Positions 16,777-25,900 of a stretch of 64,000 bases of DNA are shown one piece after another. How positions within the stretch are numbered: position 1 is the stretch's first letter; every line of letters begins with the position of its first letter. The notes under the pieces were generated by a model. The model worked only from the letters and a program-made list of their open reading frames with translations, had not been told where the DNA came from and made no database searches. The stretch comes from Actinacidiphila bryophytorum (GTDB taxonomy: Bacteria; Actinomycetota; Actinomycetes; Streptomycetales; Streptomycetaceae): positions 1-64,000 of the forward strand of contig NZ_JAFFIX010000021.1 of NCBI RefSeq assembly GCF_016916835.1, read 5' to 3'. The position numbers and the translations under genes are program-made.

Positions 16777-18318
16777 ATGAGCCAGACCGTCCCGGTCCAT
16801 GTGGCCGCGATCGACCAGGGCACCACCTCCACCCGCTGCCTGATCTTCGACGCGGCGGGCCGGATCGTCGCGTCGGACCGGCGCGAGCACCGGCAGATCC
16901 TCCCCAGGCCCGGCTGGGTCGAGCACGACGCCACCGAGATCTGGGCGAAGGTCCAGGCCGTGGCATCGGGCGCGCTGGCCAGGGCGGGGCTGCGCCCCGA
17001 CCAGCTCACCGCGCTGGGCATCGCCAACCAGCGCGAGACGGTGGTGCTGTGGGACCGCGGCACCGGCCGCCCGGTCCACAACGCCGTGGTCTGGCAGGAC
17101 ACCAGAACCGCCGCCCTGTGCACGGAGATCGGCGGCGTCTACGGCCAGGACCGCTTCCGCGACACCACGGGGCTGCCGCTGGCCCCCTACTTCTCCGGGC
17201 CGAAGATCGCCTGGCTGCTCGACCACGTACCGGGGCTGCGGCACCGGGCCGAGCACGGCGAGATCGCCTTCGGCACCGTCGACTCCTGGCTGATCTGGAA
17301 CCTCACCGGCGGCACCGCGGGCGGCGTCCACGTCACCGACGTCAGCAATGCCTCACGCACGCTGCTGATGGACCTGCACACCCTGGACTGGGATCCGGCG
17401 ATCCTGGCTGCGATGGACATCCCCGAGGCGGTGCTGCCGAGCATCCGCCCCTCGGCCGAGGTCTACGGCCTGGCCACCGGCCGGCTCGCCGGCGTCCCCG
17501 TCGCCGCCGCGCTCGGCGACCAGCAGGCCGCGCTCTTCGGGCAGACCTGCTTCGACCTCGGCGAGGCCAAGAACACCTACGGGCCCGGGAGCTTCCTGCT
17601 GCTCAACACCGGCGGGCGGCCGGTCCCCTCGAAGAGCGGCCTGCTCACCACGGTCGCCCACCAGCTGGGCGGCGAGCGGCCGGTGTACTGCCTCGAGGGC
17701 TCCATCGCGATCACCGGGGCGCTGGTGGAGTGGCTGCGCGACCGGCTCGGGGTGATCCGCACCGTCGAGGAGATCGAACCGCTGGCGGCCAGCGTCCCCG
17801 ACAACGGCGGCGCGTACGTCGTCCCCGCCTTCTCCGGCCTCTTCGCGCCCTACTGGCGGTCCGACGCGCGGGGCGTGGTCACCGGCCTGACCGCGTACGT
17901 CACCAGGGCGCACCTGGCCAGGGCCGTCCTGGAGGCGACCAGCTGGCAGACCCGCGAGGTCGTGGACGCGATGCAGCAGGACTCCGGGGTGCGGATCGGC
18001 GCGCTGCGGGTGGACGGCGGCATGACCGTCAACGGGCTGCTGATGCAGCACCAGGCGGACGTGCTGGGCGTCCCGGTGATCCGGCCCGTGGTCGCCGAGA
18101 CCACCAGCCTGGGCGCCGCCTACGCGGCGGGGCTGGCCACCGGCGTGTGGGACGGACCCGACGCGCTCAGGGCGCAGTGGCGCGAGGACACCCGGTGGAA
18201 GCCGGCGATGGCCGATGAGGTGCGCGGCGTCGAATACCGGCGCTGGAAGAAGGCGGTGCAGCGCAGCCTCGGCTGGCTGGACGAGGAGTCCCCGGTGCCC
18301 GCGGGCCGGAGCAGGTGA
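16777..18318 (+). CDS. glpK: Glycerol kinase
   Basis: A 513-residue FGGY-family kinase that makes glycerol 3-phosphate from glycerol and ATP. It starts with AIDQGTTSTRC, the phosphate-1 motif. The substrate loop NQRETVVLWD, the FGGY signature region GAYVVPAFSGLFAPYW and the adenosine motif VDGGMTVNGLLMQ are all present. Length fits the family. AAGGGAG precedes the ATG. There is no neighbouring glpF or glpD on this strand in the window, so the gene seems to be a stand-alone unit. It converges with the conservon, with a small hairpin between. Confidence 0.95.
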   Translation: MSQTVPVHVAAIDQGTTSTRCLIFDAAGRIVASDRREHRQILPRPGWVEHDATEIWAKVQAVASGALARAGLRPDQLTALGIANQRETVVLWDRGTGRPVHNAVVWQDTRTAALCTEIGGVYGQDRFRDTTGLPLAPYFSGPKIAWLLDHVPGLRHRAEHGEIAFGTVDSWLIWNLTGGTAGGVHVTDVSNASRTLLMDLHTLDWDPAILAAMDIPEAVLPSIRPSAEVYGLATGRLAGVPVAAALGDQQAALFGQTCFDLGEAKNTYGPGSFLLLNTGGRPVPSKSGLLTTVAHQLGGERPVYCLEGSIAITGALVEWLRDRLGVIRTVEEIEPLAASVPDNGGAYVVPAFSGLFAPYWRSDARGVVTGLTAYVTRAHLARAVLEATSWQTREVVDAMQQDSGVRIGALRVDGGMTVNGLLMQHQADVLGVPVIRPVVAETTSLGAAYAAGLATGVWDGPDALRAQWREDTRWKPAMADEVRGVEYRRWKKAVQRSLGWLDEESPVPAGRSR

Positions 18319-18322
18319 CGCG

Positions 18323-18337
18323 TGCGGCGGTGCCGCA
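18323..18337. terminator. Small hairpin between convergent glpK and cvnD
   Basis: TGCGGC and GCCGCA pair around a 3-base loop in the 23-base gap between the two convergent genes. The stem is only 6 bp, so termination is plausible but not strong. Confidence 0.4.
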
Positions 18338-18341
18338 GGGC

Positions 18342-18953
18342 TCAGGTCGCCGCGGGCGCCCTGCGGCCCGCCGCCATCGCGGCCGCGTGCTCGACCACGG
18401 TGATCAGCACCTGCTTGGCCGACTCGCGCTCGCGTGCGTCGCACAGCACCACCGGCACCCCCGGGTCGAGGTCCAGCGCCTCGGTGACCATCTCGGGGGC
18501 GTGCAGCTGCACACCGTCGAAGCAGTTGACCGCGACGGTGAAGGGGATGCCGCGCCGCTCGAAGTAGTCGACCGCGGCGAAGCAGTCCTGCAGCCGCCGG
18601 GTGTCGGCCAGCACCACGGCGCCCAGCGCGCCCTGCGCCAGCTCGTCCCACAGGAACCAGAAGCGGTCCTGGCCCGGGGTGCCGAAGAGGTACAGCACCA
18701 GGTCCTCGCGCAGCGTGATCCGGCCGAAGTCCATCGCCACGGTGGTGGTGCGCTTGCCCTCGACGCCCGCGAGGTCGTCGACCGGGCGGCCCACCTCGCT
18801 CAGCGCCTCCTCGGTCCGCAGCGGCCTGATCTCGCTGACCGTGCCGACCAGGGTCGTCTTGCCGACCCCGAAGCCGCCGGCGACCAGCAGCTTGAGCGCG
18901 ACCGGCTCCGCGGCGGACGGCTGACGGCGGCGGTCGGCGTGGGCGATGGCCAT
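18342..18953 (-). CDS. cvnD: Conservon Ras-like GTPase, CvnD
   Basis: A 203-residue small GTP-binding protein. The P-loop is GGFGVGKTTL (near residue 26), the G3 motif reads FGTPGQDRFW, and VNCFDG stands for NKxD. Conservons are four-gene sets (sensor kinase-like CvnA, roadblock CvnB, DUF742 CvnC, GTPase CvnD) found in many copies in streptomycetes. They resemble G-protein-coupled receptor circuits. The gene is last of the set. The start was taken at the ATG giving the usual MAIAHAD-type N-terminus; a further upstream ATG would overlap CvnC. No cytochrome P450 gene follows, as it does in some conservons. Confidence 0.92.
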   Translation of the reverse strand: MAIAHADRRRQPSAAEPVALKLLVAGGFGVGKTTLVGTVSEIRPLRTEEALSEVGRPVDDLAGVEGKRTTTVAMDFGRITLREDLVLYLFGTPGQDRFWFLWDELAQGALGAVVLADTRRLQDCFAAVDYFERRGIPFTVAVNCFDGVQLHAPEMVTEALDLDPGVPVVLCDARERESAKQVLITVVEHAAAMAAGRRAPAAT

Positions 18954-19024
18954 GGTGTCTTCTACTTCCCTGCTCTGATGCGGACTTGGGGATGGCGCGG
19001 CGGTTACGGGCAGCCTAGCGGGCA

Positions 19025-19417
19025 CTACAGCGCGCGCAGGCCGTTGATGACCTCGCGCAGGATGCTCTCGTCGGGCAGTTCGGCCGGCGGCACCGGCTGG
19101 TGGATCATGACGTGCCCGGCTTCCAGCAGGTCGCCGATGAGCACCCGGACCACGCCGACCGGGAGGTCGAGGTCGGCGGCGAGTTCCGCCACCGACACCG
19201 ACTGCAGCCGGCAGTGCTCCACGATGTCGAGATGCTCGGGCGACAGGGTGCTGTCCTCGTCGACGCCCGCGTCCTCGTCCTCGCGCTGCGCCATCACCAG
19301 GGCGATCAGGTCGAGCTTCGCCTCGGCCGCATGGCTGGTCCGCCCGCGGGTCATCGCGTAAGGCCGCACCACCGGCCCTGCCGCGTCGTCGTACCAGCGG
19401 TCCGATTCAGACGTCAT
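19025..19417 (-). CDS. cvnC: Conservon DUF742 protein, CvnC
   Basis: A 130-residue DUF742 protein, third gene of the conservon. It has the usual VRPYAMTRGRT start and an EHLDIVEHCR helix. A winged-helix-like region follows (SVAELAADLDLPVGVVRVLIGDLLEAGHV, about residues 73-102). The family may act as a DNA-binding or adaptor subunit for CvnD. Spacing is 71 bases to cvnD and 40 bases from cvnB. Confidence 0.92.
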   Translation of the reverse strand: MTSESDRWYDDAAGPVVRPYAMTRGRTSHAAEAKLDLIALVMAQREDEDAGVDEDSTLSPEHLDIVEHCRLQSVSVAELAADLDLPVGVVRVLIGDLLEAGHVMIHQPVPPAELPDESILREVINGLRAL

Positions 19418-19457
19418 GTCGCCCCGTCACCCCGTCATCCCAAGTCCGCCCCGGCGG

Positions 19458-19880
19458 TCAGCCGCTGAGCGCCGTACCGCCGCCGTGCCGCGGCTCGGCG
19501 CCCAGGTGGACGCCGACCCGCTTGACCAGCAGCGCCATCTCGTACGCCACCTGGCCGACGTCGGAGTCCGCGTCGGCCAGCACCGCCAGGCAGCTGCCGT
19601 CGCCGGCGGCGGTGACGAACAGGAACGCGTCGTCCAGCTCCACGATGGTCTGCCGGACCCGGCCGGCGTCGAAGTGCCGGCCGACGCCCTTGGCGAGGCT
19701 GTGGAATCCGGAGGCGACCGCCGCCAGATGCTCCGAGTCCTCTCGCGTCAGTCCGTCGGATGCGCCGGTGGCCAGGCCGTCCCCGGAGAGCACCAAGGCC
19801 TTGCGGATGCTGGCGACCCGCGTGACCAGGTCGTCCAGGAGCCAGCTCAGCTCACGTGTCGGGCTCGATGCTGCAGTCAT
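19458..19880 (-). CDS. cvnB: Conservon roadblock/LC7 protein, CvnB
   Basis: A 140-residue roadblock/LC7 protein (VASIRKALVLSGDGLATGAS then FLFVTAAGDGSCLAVLADADSDVG). This fold often acts as a GTPase-activating or GTPase-binding partner, here of CvnD. Its ATG overlaps the cvnA stop by four bases (ATGA), so the two are translationally coupled. Confidence 0.93.
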   Translation of the reverse strand: MTAASSPTRELSWLLDDLVTRVASIRKALVLSGDGLATGASDGLTREDSEHLAAVASGFHSLAKGVGRHFDAGRVRQTIVELDDAFLFVTAAGDGSCLAVLADADSDVGQVAYEMALLVKRVGVHLGAEPRHGGGTALSG

Positions 19881-22432
19881 CGACCGTTCCCCTCAGGTGT
19901 CGTTCTCGGTGCTGTCGTCGATGCGTCCTCGCCGGCCGCTGTCGCGCCGTCCGGCTCGGCCTCCGCTGCCCTGCGGCCGCGCTGCCAGCCGGCCTGGATC
20001 GCGGACATCCGGTCGCGTACCTCGTCGGCCGACCGCTCCCGGCCGCCGTCGTGCTCTGCTTCCGCGGAGGCGGCCCGTGCCGCGTCGGCCCGCAACTGCG
20101 GTGCCAGACTGGCCTGCCTGACCCGCTTGGGCAGTACGATGCCGCCGCCCTCGGCCGGCTCCGCTGCCGCCGCCGCGGGCGCCGCAGGCGCCGCCTCCTG
20201 CCGCGGGCGCGGCAGCGACGGTACGGCCGCCACCGCCCGCGGAACCTGCTGGGCCGCCGCACGCGGCCTGCGGCGGGGCAGCGGCACAGGGGCCGCGGGC
20301 CCCGGCTCGCCGCCGCCCGCGGTCTGCTCCGGGTCGTCGTCCAGCGCGTCGAGCCCCCGGCTGAAGGCCGCGGTCAGCGGCTCCTCCTGGTGCGGGGCGT
20401 GCTCCTTGTGCCGCTCGCCGCCGATGTCGTCCACGCCTTCGAGACCCCACTGCCGGAACGTGTGCTCGGTCTCCCCGGACGCGTCCAGGCCCAGCGGCCG
20501 CGCGGCACCGGGCAGTTGCGTGCCGCCGGTGTCCTCGCCGCTGTCGTTCAGCAGCGACTCGGGGATCATCACGACCGCAGTGGTGCCGCCGTAGGGCGAC
20601 TGCCGCAGCGAGACCCGCACGTTCTGCCGCCGGGCGAGCCGGCTGACCACGAACAGGCCGAGCCTGTCGGTGTCGGACAGCTCGAACTCGGGCGTCTCCG
20701 CCAGCCGCAGGTTCGCCTCCAGCAGCGCGTCGGGGGTCAGCCCGAGACCGCGGTCGTCGATCTCCAGGACGAAGCCGTTGGCCACCGGCTCGCCGTGCAG
20801 CTTCACCGTGGTGTGCGGCGGCGAGAACACCGCCGCGTTCTCGATGAGTTCGGCGAGCAGGTGGGTGAGGTCGGCGACCGCGGCGCCGGCGACGGCAAGA
20901 CGCGGCAGCCGGCGTACCTCGATCCGCTCGTAGTCCTCGACCTCGGCGATGGCGGCGCGGACCACGTCCATCAGCTGCACGGGCTTGCGCCACTGCCGGG
21001 AGGGGGCCGCGCCGGAGAGGATGACCAGGCCTTCCGCGTGCCGCCGCATACGGGTCGTCATGTGGTCGAGCCGGAAGAGGTCGGCCAGCTCCTCGCTGTC
21101 CTCGGCGCGGCGCTCCATCGCGTCCAGCAGGGTCAGCTGGCGGTGCAGCAGCACCTGGCTGCGGCGGGCCAGGTTGACGAAGACCTCGGAGACGCCCTTG
21201 CGCAGGTCGTTCTGCCGGACGGTGGCCTCGACCACGGCCCGCTGGAGGGTGTTGAGCGCCTTGCCGACGTGGCCGATCTCGTCGTCGGCGTACTCCAGGC
21301 GCGGCACCTCGGTCCCGACGTCGATCTGCTCGCCGGCCGCCAGCCGCCGCATGACGCGCGGCAGCCGGGTGCCGGAGACCTCCTGCGCCTCGCGGCGCAG
21401 TCCGGTCAGGTCCCTGATCAGGCCGCGGCCGATGCGCACCGAGACGAACAGCGAGGCGACCACCGCGATCAGGCCGACGCCGCCGACGAAGGCCGCCTCC
21501 ACGATCGCGGTCGTCGCGATCGGCTGGTTGCGGTCGGTGACCTGGCTGTCGGACGCGGCGCCGAGCCGGCCGAGGTCGTCCAGGGTGGTCGAGGCGAGGC
21601 CGGGCCAGGACAGGTGCGCGGCGACGATCGGGGCGTCGTCGACACCGCCGGCGATCACCGCGTCCTCGGCGGCGCGCAGCGCCTTGCCGTTGCTGTCCTT
21701 CCAGTACGCGTCGTAGGGCGCGCGCTCCTCGTCGGTCAGCTGCCACAGGCTGCTGTCGTAGTAGTTGCGCTGCTCGGCCACGGCGAAGGTGAAGGAGCGC
21801 AGTTCCGCCTGGCTCATGTGCCCGGTGCTGATGGCGGCCGCCATCAGGGCGTCCTCGCGGCTCACCTCGTCGCGGGCGCGGCCGAGTTGGACGACCGAGC
21901 GGTGCTCGTCGTCCAGCTTCACGTCGTTGTGCGGGTTGAGGGCGTCGAAGAGCTGGAAGGCCGGCTCGGTCATCGCGTTGTACGCCTGGAAGACGTCGTT
22001 GCGGCTGATCCGGCCGTCGTCGGCGCGCTTGCGCAGCGAGGTGAGGCCCTCGACCGTGCTGAGGAACGTGTCGAGCCGGGTGCGGGCGGTGCTGCCGATC
22101 GAGCCGCGCACACCCGACGCGGCGATCCTGGTCCGCATCTTGGCGATCGACGCGTCGGTGACCTGCTGCTGCTTGTTGTAGCCGATCCTGGCCTGCGAGT
22201 CCCGCGTGTTGGCCACGTAGATCATGGCTGCCCTGCGCTCCTGCTGGAGGCTCTGTACGGCGTCCTGGCCGGGATAGCCGACGTTGTCCACGACCCGCTG
22301 GACATCCGGCCGGTCCAGCAGCGCGCGACCGGTCACCATGGCGGCGAAGGCCCAGATGACCGTCAGTGACACCAGAGGGATCAGCAGCAGCGCCACGATC
22401 TTCCGGCGGATCGTCGTACCGCGAAAGCTCAT
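19877..22432 (-). CDS. cvnA: Conservon sensor histidine kinase-like protein, CvnA
   Basis: An 851-residue membrane sensor. A transmembrane segment lies at residues about 12-35. An extracellular nitrate/sulfonate-sensing-type helical domain follows (about 60-300), then a second transmembrane segment near 315-340 and a HAMP-like linker. The ATPase domain has N-box ELIENAAVFSPP, G1 DDRGLGL and a GLFVVSRLARR region. A classical phosphoacceptor H-box is not obvious, as usual for CvnA. The C-terminal 250 residues are Pro/Ala-rich and disordered. The ATG follows GGGGAGGCC. It is first gene of the conservon. Confidence 0.92.
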   Translation of the reverse strand: MSFRGTTIRRKIVALLLIPLVSLTVIWAFAAMVTGRALLDRPDVQRVVDNVGYPGQDAVQSLQQERRAAMIYVANTRDSQARIGYNKQQQVTDASIAKMRTRIAASGVRGSIGSTARTRLDTFLSTVEGLTSLRKRADDGRISRNDVFQAYNAMTEPAFQLFDALNPHNDVKLDDEHRSVVQLGRARDEVSREDALMAAAISTGHMSQAELRSFTFAVAEQRNYYDSSLWQLTDEERAPYDAYWKDSNGKALRAAEDAVIAGGVDDAPIVAAHLSWPGLASTTLDDLGRLGAASDSQVTDRNQPIATTAIVEAAFVGGVGLIAVVASLFVSVRIGRGLIRDLTGLRREAQEVSGTRLPRVMRRLAAGEQIDVGTEVPRLEYADDEIGHVGKALNTLQRAVVEATVRQNDLRKGVSEVFVNLARRSQVLLHRQLTLLDAMERRAEDSEELADLFRLDHMTTRMRRHAEGLVILSGAAPSRQWRKPVQLMDVVRAAIAEVEDYERIEVRRLPRLAVAGAAVADLTHLLAELIENAAVFSPPHTTVKLHGEPVANGFVLEIDDRGLGLTPDALLEANLRLAETPEFELSDTDRLGLFVVSRLARRQNVRVSLRQSPYGGTTAVVMIPESLLNDSGEDTGGTQLPGAARPLGLDASGETEHTFRQWGLEGVDDIGGERHKEHAPHQEEPLTAAFSRGLDALDDDPEQTAGGGEPGPAAPVPLPRRRPRAAAQQVPRAVAAVPSLPRPRQEAAPAAPAAAAAEPAEGGGIVLPKRVRQASLAPQLRADAARAASAEAEHDGGRERSADEVRDRMSAIQAGWQRGRRAAEAEPDGATAAGEDASTTAPRTTPEGNGR

Positions 22433-22472
22433 GGCCTCCCCAACGTCTCCCCCGCGAAGGGGGCGTCTGTCT

Positions 22473-22510
22473 CGTTTAAACGGCGTGAGCCTACTACCGC
22501 CTCAGCGGTA
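22473..22510. promoter_or_regulatory. Dyads between cvnA and the small membrane protein gene
   Basis: CGTTTAAACG (22473-22482) is a perfect 10-bp palindrome in an A/T-rich patch that probably holds the cvnA promoter. TACCGC and GCGGTA (22495-22500 and 22505-22510) form a small hairpin beside it. The flanking genes are divergent. Confidence 0.4.
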
Positions 22511-22563
22511 ACTCGAAAGTATGTCTGTGGGTTGGGCAGGTCTGCGACGAAACGTACCCCGGA

Positions 22564-22995
22564 ATGCACCTGACGGATTCGGGGCAGCCACTCTTCATGG
22601 AGTTCCAACGGCGGACCGTGTGGGTGGAAGAGAGCGTCGGCAGACCGCGGATGGCCGATCCGGTGCGCGCCGCGGCGGTGCGTGCGGTGCTGATAACGGC
22701 CGTCGCCCTGGTACAGGCTGTAACCGACGCGGTGCTCGCGATGGGGCACTCCTGGCTGTCCGCGCCGCTGCTGCTGACCACGGTGCTGACGTCGGTCATC
22801 GCCACCTGGGCGGTGCTCGACGTGTGGGTGACCCGGCAGGTGTGGAACCAGCGCAACGGCGTCGTGTCCAGCCCGAGCAGCGCCGCCAGGACCCTGCGCC
22901 GGGAGCGGCGCAGGGCGCGGCGGGCGGCCCGCAGGGCCGGGCCGCGGACAGCCGCCCCCAGACGGCGGCACGAGCCACGGCACCTGGGGGTCTGA
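22564..22995 (+). CDS. Small membrane protein, hypothetical
   Basis: A 143-residue protein (or 114 residues from the later ATG at 22651) with two hydrophobic segments (AVLITAVALVQAVTDAVLAM and LLLTTVLTSVIATWAVLDVW). A very basic Arg/Ala-rich tail (RRERRRARRAARRAG) follows that would stay in the cytoplasm. No family function is known to me. The start is uncertain, since none of the three in-frame ATGs has a good ribosome binding site. I kept the longest because its codons look coding throughout. It is convergent with the SMC-like gene, 3 bases apart. Confidence 0.65.
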   Translation: MHLTDSGQPLFMEFQRRTVWVEESVGRPRMADPVRAAAVRAVLITAVALVQAVTDAVLAMGHSWLSAPLLLTTVLTSVIATWAVLDVWVTRQVWNQRNGVVSSPSSAARTLRRERRRARRAARRAGPRTAAPRRRHEPRHLGV

Positions 22996-22998
22996 GGG

Positions 22999-25900
22999 TC
23001 AGCGGGCCGCGGGACCGGACGCTTGCGACGGTACGGCTGCCGGCCCGGCCTCCGCGGTCTCCCGCGCCGGGTCGGCGGCCTGGTCGGGCTCCTCGGTCCG
23101 GTCGGTCATCTCCGGCTGGTCGGGCTCTTCGGGCGGGCGGCGGAACATCCTGGTGGCGGTGATCTCGCCGTGCACCTGCTCGCCCTGCGGGTCCTGCACC
23201 GGCAGCCCGGGCCGCAGGTGTTCCTCGACGCTGATGTATTTCAGGCCGGCCCGCAGATCCGCGTCATTGCGCAGCCTGACCACGAGCGGGAATTCGGCCA
23301 GCGCGGTCGTGTCGAATAGGCCGGTGGTGTAGATGAGCTGCACCCCGAGGGCGTCGGCGACGGCCCGCTGCAGCTCCAGCAGATAGGTCGCATTCGCACG
23401 CCCGATCGGATTGTCGAGGAAGAGCGTTCCCGCGTGCCGCTGGCGGTCCCGGCCGCGGTCGTTGCTGCGCAATGCGGCCATCGTGCAGTACAGCGCAATG
23501 GCGGCGGTCAGGAGCTGCCCGCCGGAGAAGACGTCGCCCATCTGGCCGACGGGCACCCTTTCCGCCCGCAGCACCGCATCCGGCTTGAGGATCTCCACGG
23601 CGATGCCGCGCGGCTGCAGCGCCGCGCCGACCCCGCGCAGCAGCAGCGACATGCCGTCGCGCCGCAGGTCGGAGTTCTTGCGCACCGCCGACCTCGTGGC
23701 CTCGTCGATGACCTCGCCCAGGCGTTCGGTCAGCACCGCCTGGTCGGGGTCCTCGAAGCGGATGCGGAGGAACTCCTGCCCCGACCACTCGCCGAGGCCC
23801 TCCGGCAGCCGGGACAGCCGCTGGGCCGAGCGCAGGGTGGCGAGCGCGGACTCCGCCAGGCCGCGCAGCCGGTCCACGATGATGTCGCGGTTGCGCTCCA
23901 ACTGGTCCAGCTCGTCGGTCAGCACCCGCAGCCGCGGAGCGAAGGCCGCCGCCCAGGCCGCTGCGTGCTCGGGCAGCGCGACCGCGGGCAGCTCCCTGAT
24001 CTGCTGCCTGGCCGGTGTCCTGACCTGCTCGAAGCGGACCGCGTTGGCATGCCGGACCAGGACGTCCGCGGATTCGCGCAGCTGGGTCTCGGCGGCCGAC
24101 AGGTCGGCGGCGCAGCCGCGCAGGCTGCGCCGGGCCTCCGCCGCGGCCTGCCGGGCCGCCTCCTGGCTGCCCGCGTACGGCTGCGGCTCCTCCTCGTCCT
24201 GCGGCTGCGGCCCGCCGTCCCGCAGCAGGTCGCGCAGCAGCGCGGCGGTCTCGTCGAAGCCGCCTGCCGCGTCCTCCGCGGCCCGGTGCGCGGCGACCAG
24301 GCCGGCGTGGGCCGCGTTGGCCTGCTCCAGCGCCTCGGTGCGGGCGGCGACCTCCGTGGTGGCAACCCGCAGCAGCTCCTGCGCGTGCTCGGCGTCGCGC
24401 GGCTGGAGTGCCTCGGGCAGCTCGGTGTGGTGCGGGGCGCCGCCGGGCGGCGCGAGGCGCTCGGCCTCGCCGCGGAGCCGTCCCAGCTGCTCGCTCGCCG
24501 CCGACGCGCGGGACTCCAGGGTCTGGACGAGCGCTTCCGCGCGGCCCGCCGCTGCCTGCCGCGAGGGGCCGTCGGAGCCGTCGGGGCCTTCCAGCAGCCC
24601 GGCCGCGCGGCTGCGGACCTTGTTGGTGAGCCGGTCCAGTTCGACCAGCGCGGCATTCTCCGTGCTCTCCGCGCGGGCCTGCTCGGCGCGCAGGTCTGCC
24701 CCGACGCCCACCTTCTCGTAGACCTCGGAGGCCGCACGGTAGGCCTCGCGCAGCGCGGGCAGGTTCGTGGCGGTGCCGGACTCCGCGGGCTCCGCCGTGC
24801 CGTCGTCGGGGGCGCCGGCGATCTCGGCCCGCTCGGCGCGCAGGACGCGGGCGGTGCGGCGGGCGTCGTCCGAGGCGCGCTGGGCCGCCCTGCGGTCCTC
24901 GTCGGCGGCGCGGGCCAGCGCCAGGCAGGCCTCGGCGCGGGCCTCGGCCTCCGCCGCGTCGGCGGTCAACTCCCGTGCCCGGCGCTGCCAGTTGGCCCGC
25001 TCCCGCAGCCGGTGGGCGAGTCCCGCCAGGGCGTCGGCGCTGCGCCGGGCCTGCTCGGCGGCGGCCCTGCGGGTGTCGCTGTCCTGCGCGGCCTCTGCGG
25101 CGACGGTGTCAGCCTCGCTGCGGGCCGCGCGCGCGGCGGCCAGTTCGGCCCGGGTGCGCTCGACGGTGTCGCGGGCGGCGGCGGTCTCGGCGGCCAGCTC
25201 CGCGAGCCGCCCCTGCGGGCACGCGGCACGCCAGGAGGCGAGCCGTGCCGCGAGGTTGCGGTCGTGCGCGAGGCGGGCGGCCAGCGCCCTGATCTCCTCC
25301 TCGCGGGCGGTCGCCCTGGCCCGCAGCGACCGGCGCTCGCCGTCGGCGGCGAACTCGTCGTGCATCGCCGGGTTCGGCGGTACGAGGAAGACGTCCGGCT
25401 CGGTGCCGGACGCCGGCGGCGGGGCCAGCAGCGCGGCGGCGGTGCCGACGGCCACGGTGGAGCGCGGCAGCAGGGCCGCCTGCGCCAGCACCTCCCTGGC
25501 CCGCTGGTAGGTGCCAGGGTCGGTGACGACGACGCCGTCGACCAGCTCGGGGCGGGCCGCGAGCACCACGGCGTGGTCGGCCGGGTCCACGGCCTGGGCG
25601 AGGTAGCGCCACCCGGGCAGCGCGGGAATGCCGTGCTCGCCCAGATACTCGACCGTGGCCAGCACATCGGGTCCCGGCGGCAGCAGCCCCCCGTCGCCGA
25701 GCGCCCCGAGGATCCGCGCGTCGTCCGCTGCGGCGGTCCGCAGCTCGAACATCTGCCGCTCGGCGGCGCTCACCGCGCCGTCCAGCAACTCCCGCAGCGG
25801 CTCGGCGAATTCGTCGAGCATGGCGGGGGTGAGCCCGTCGCCGACGGCGCTGTCCCGGCCGTCGGCAGCAGCACCCCCGACGGCTCGCGAACCCGACAGC

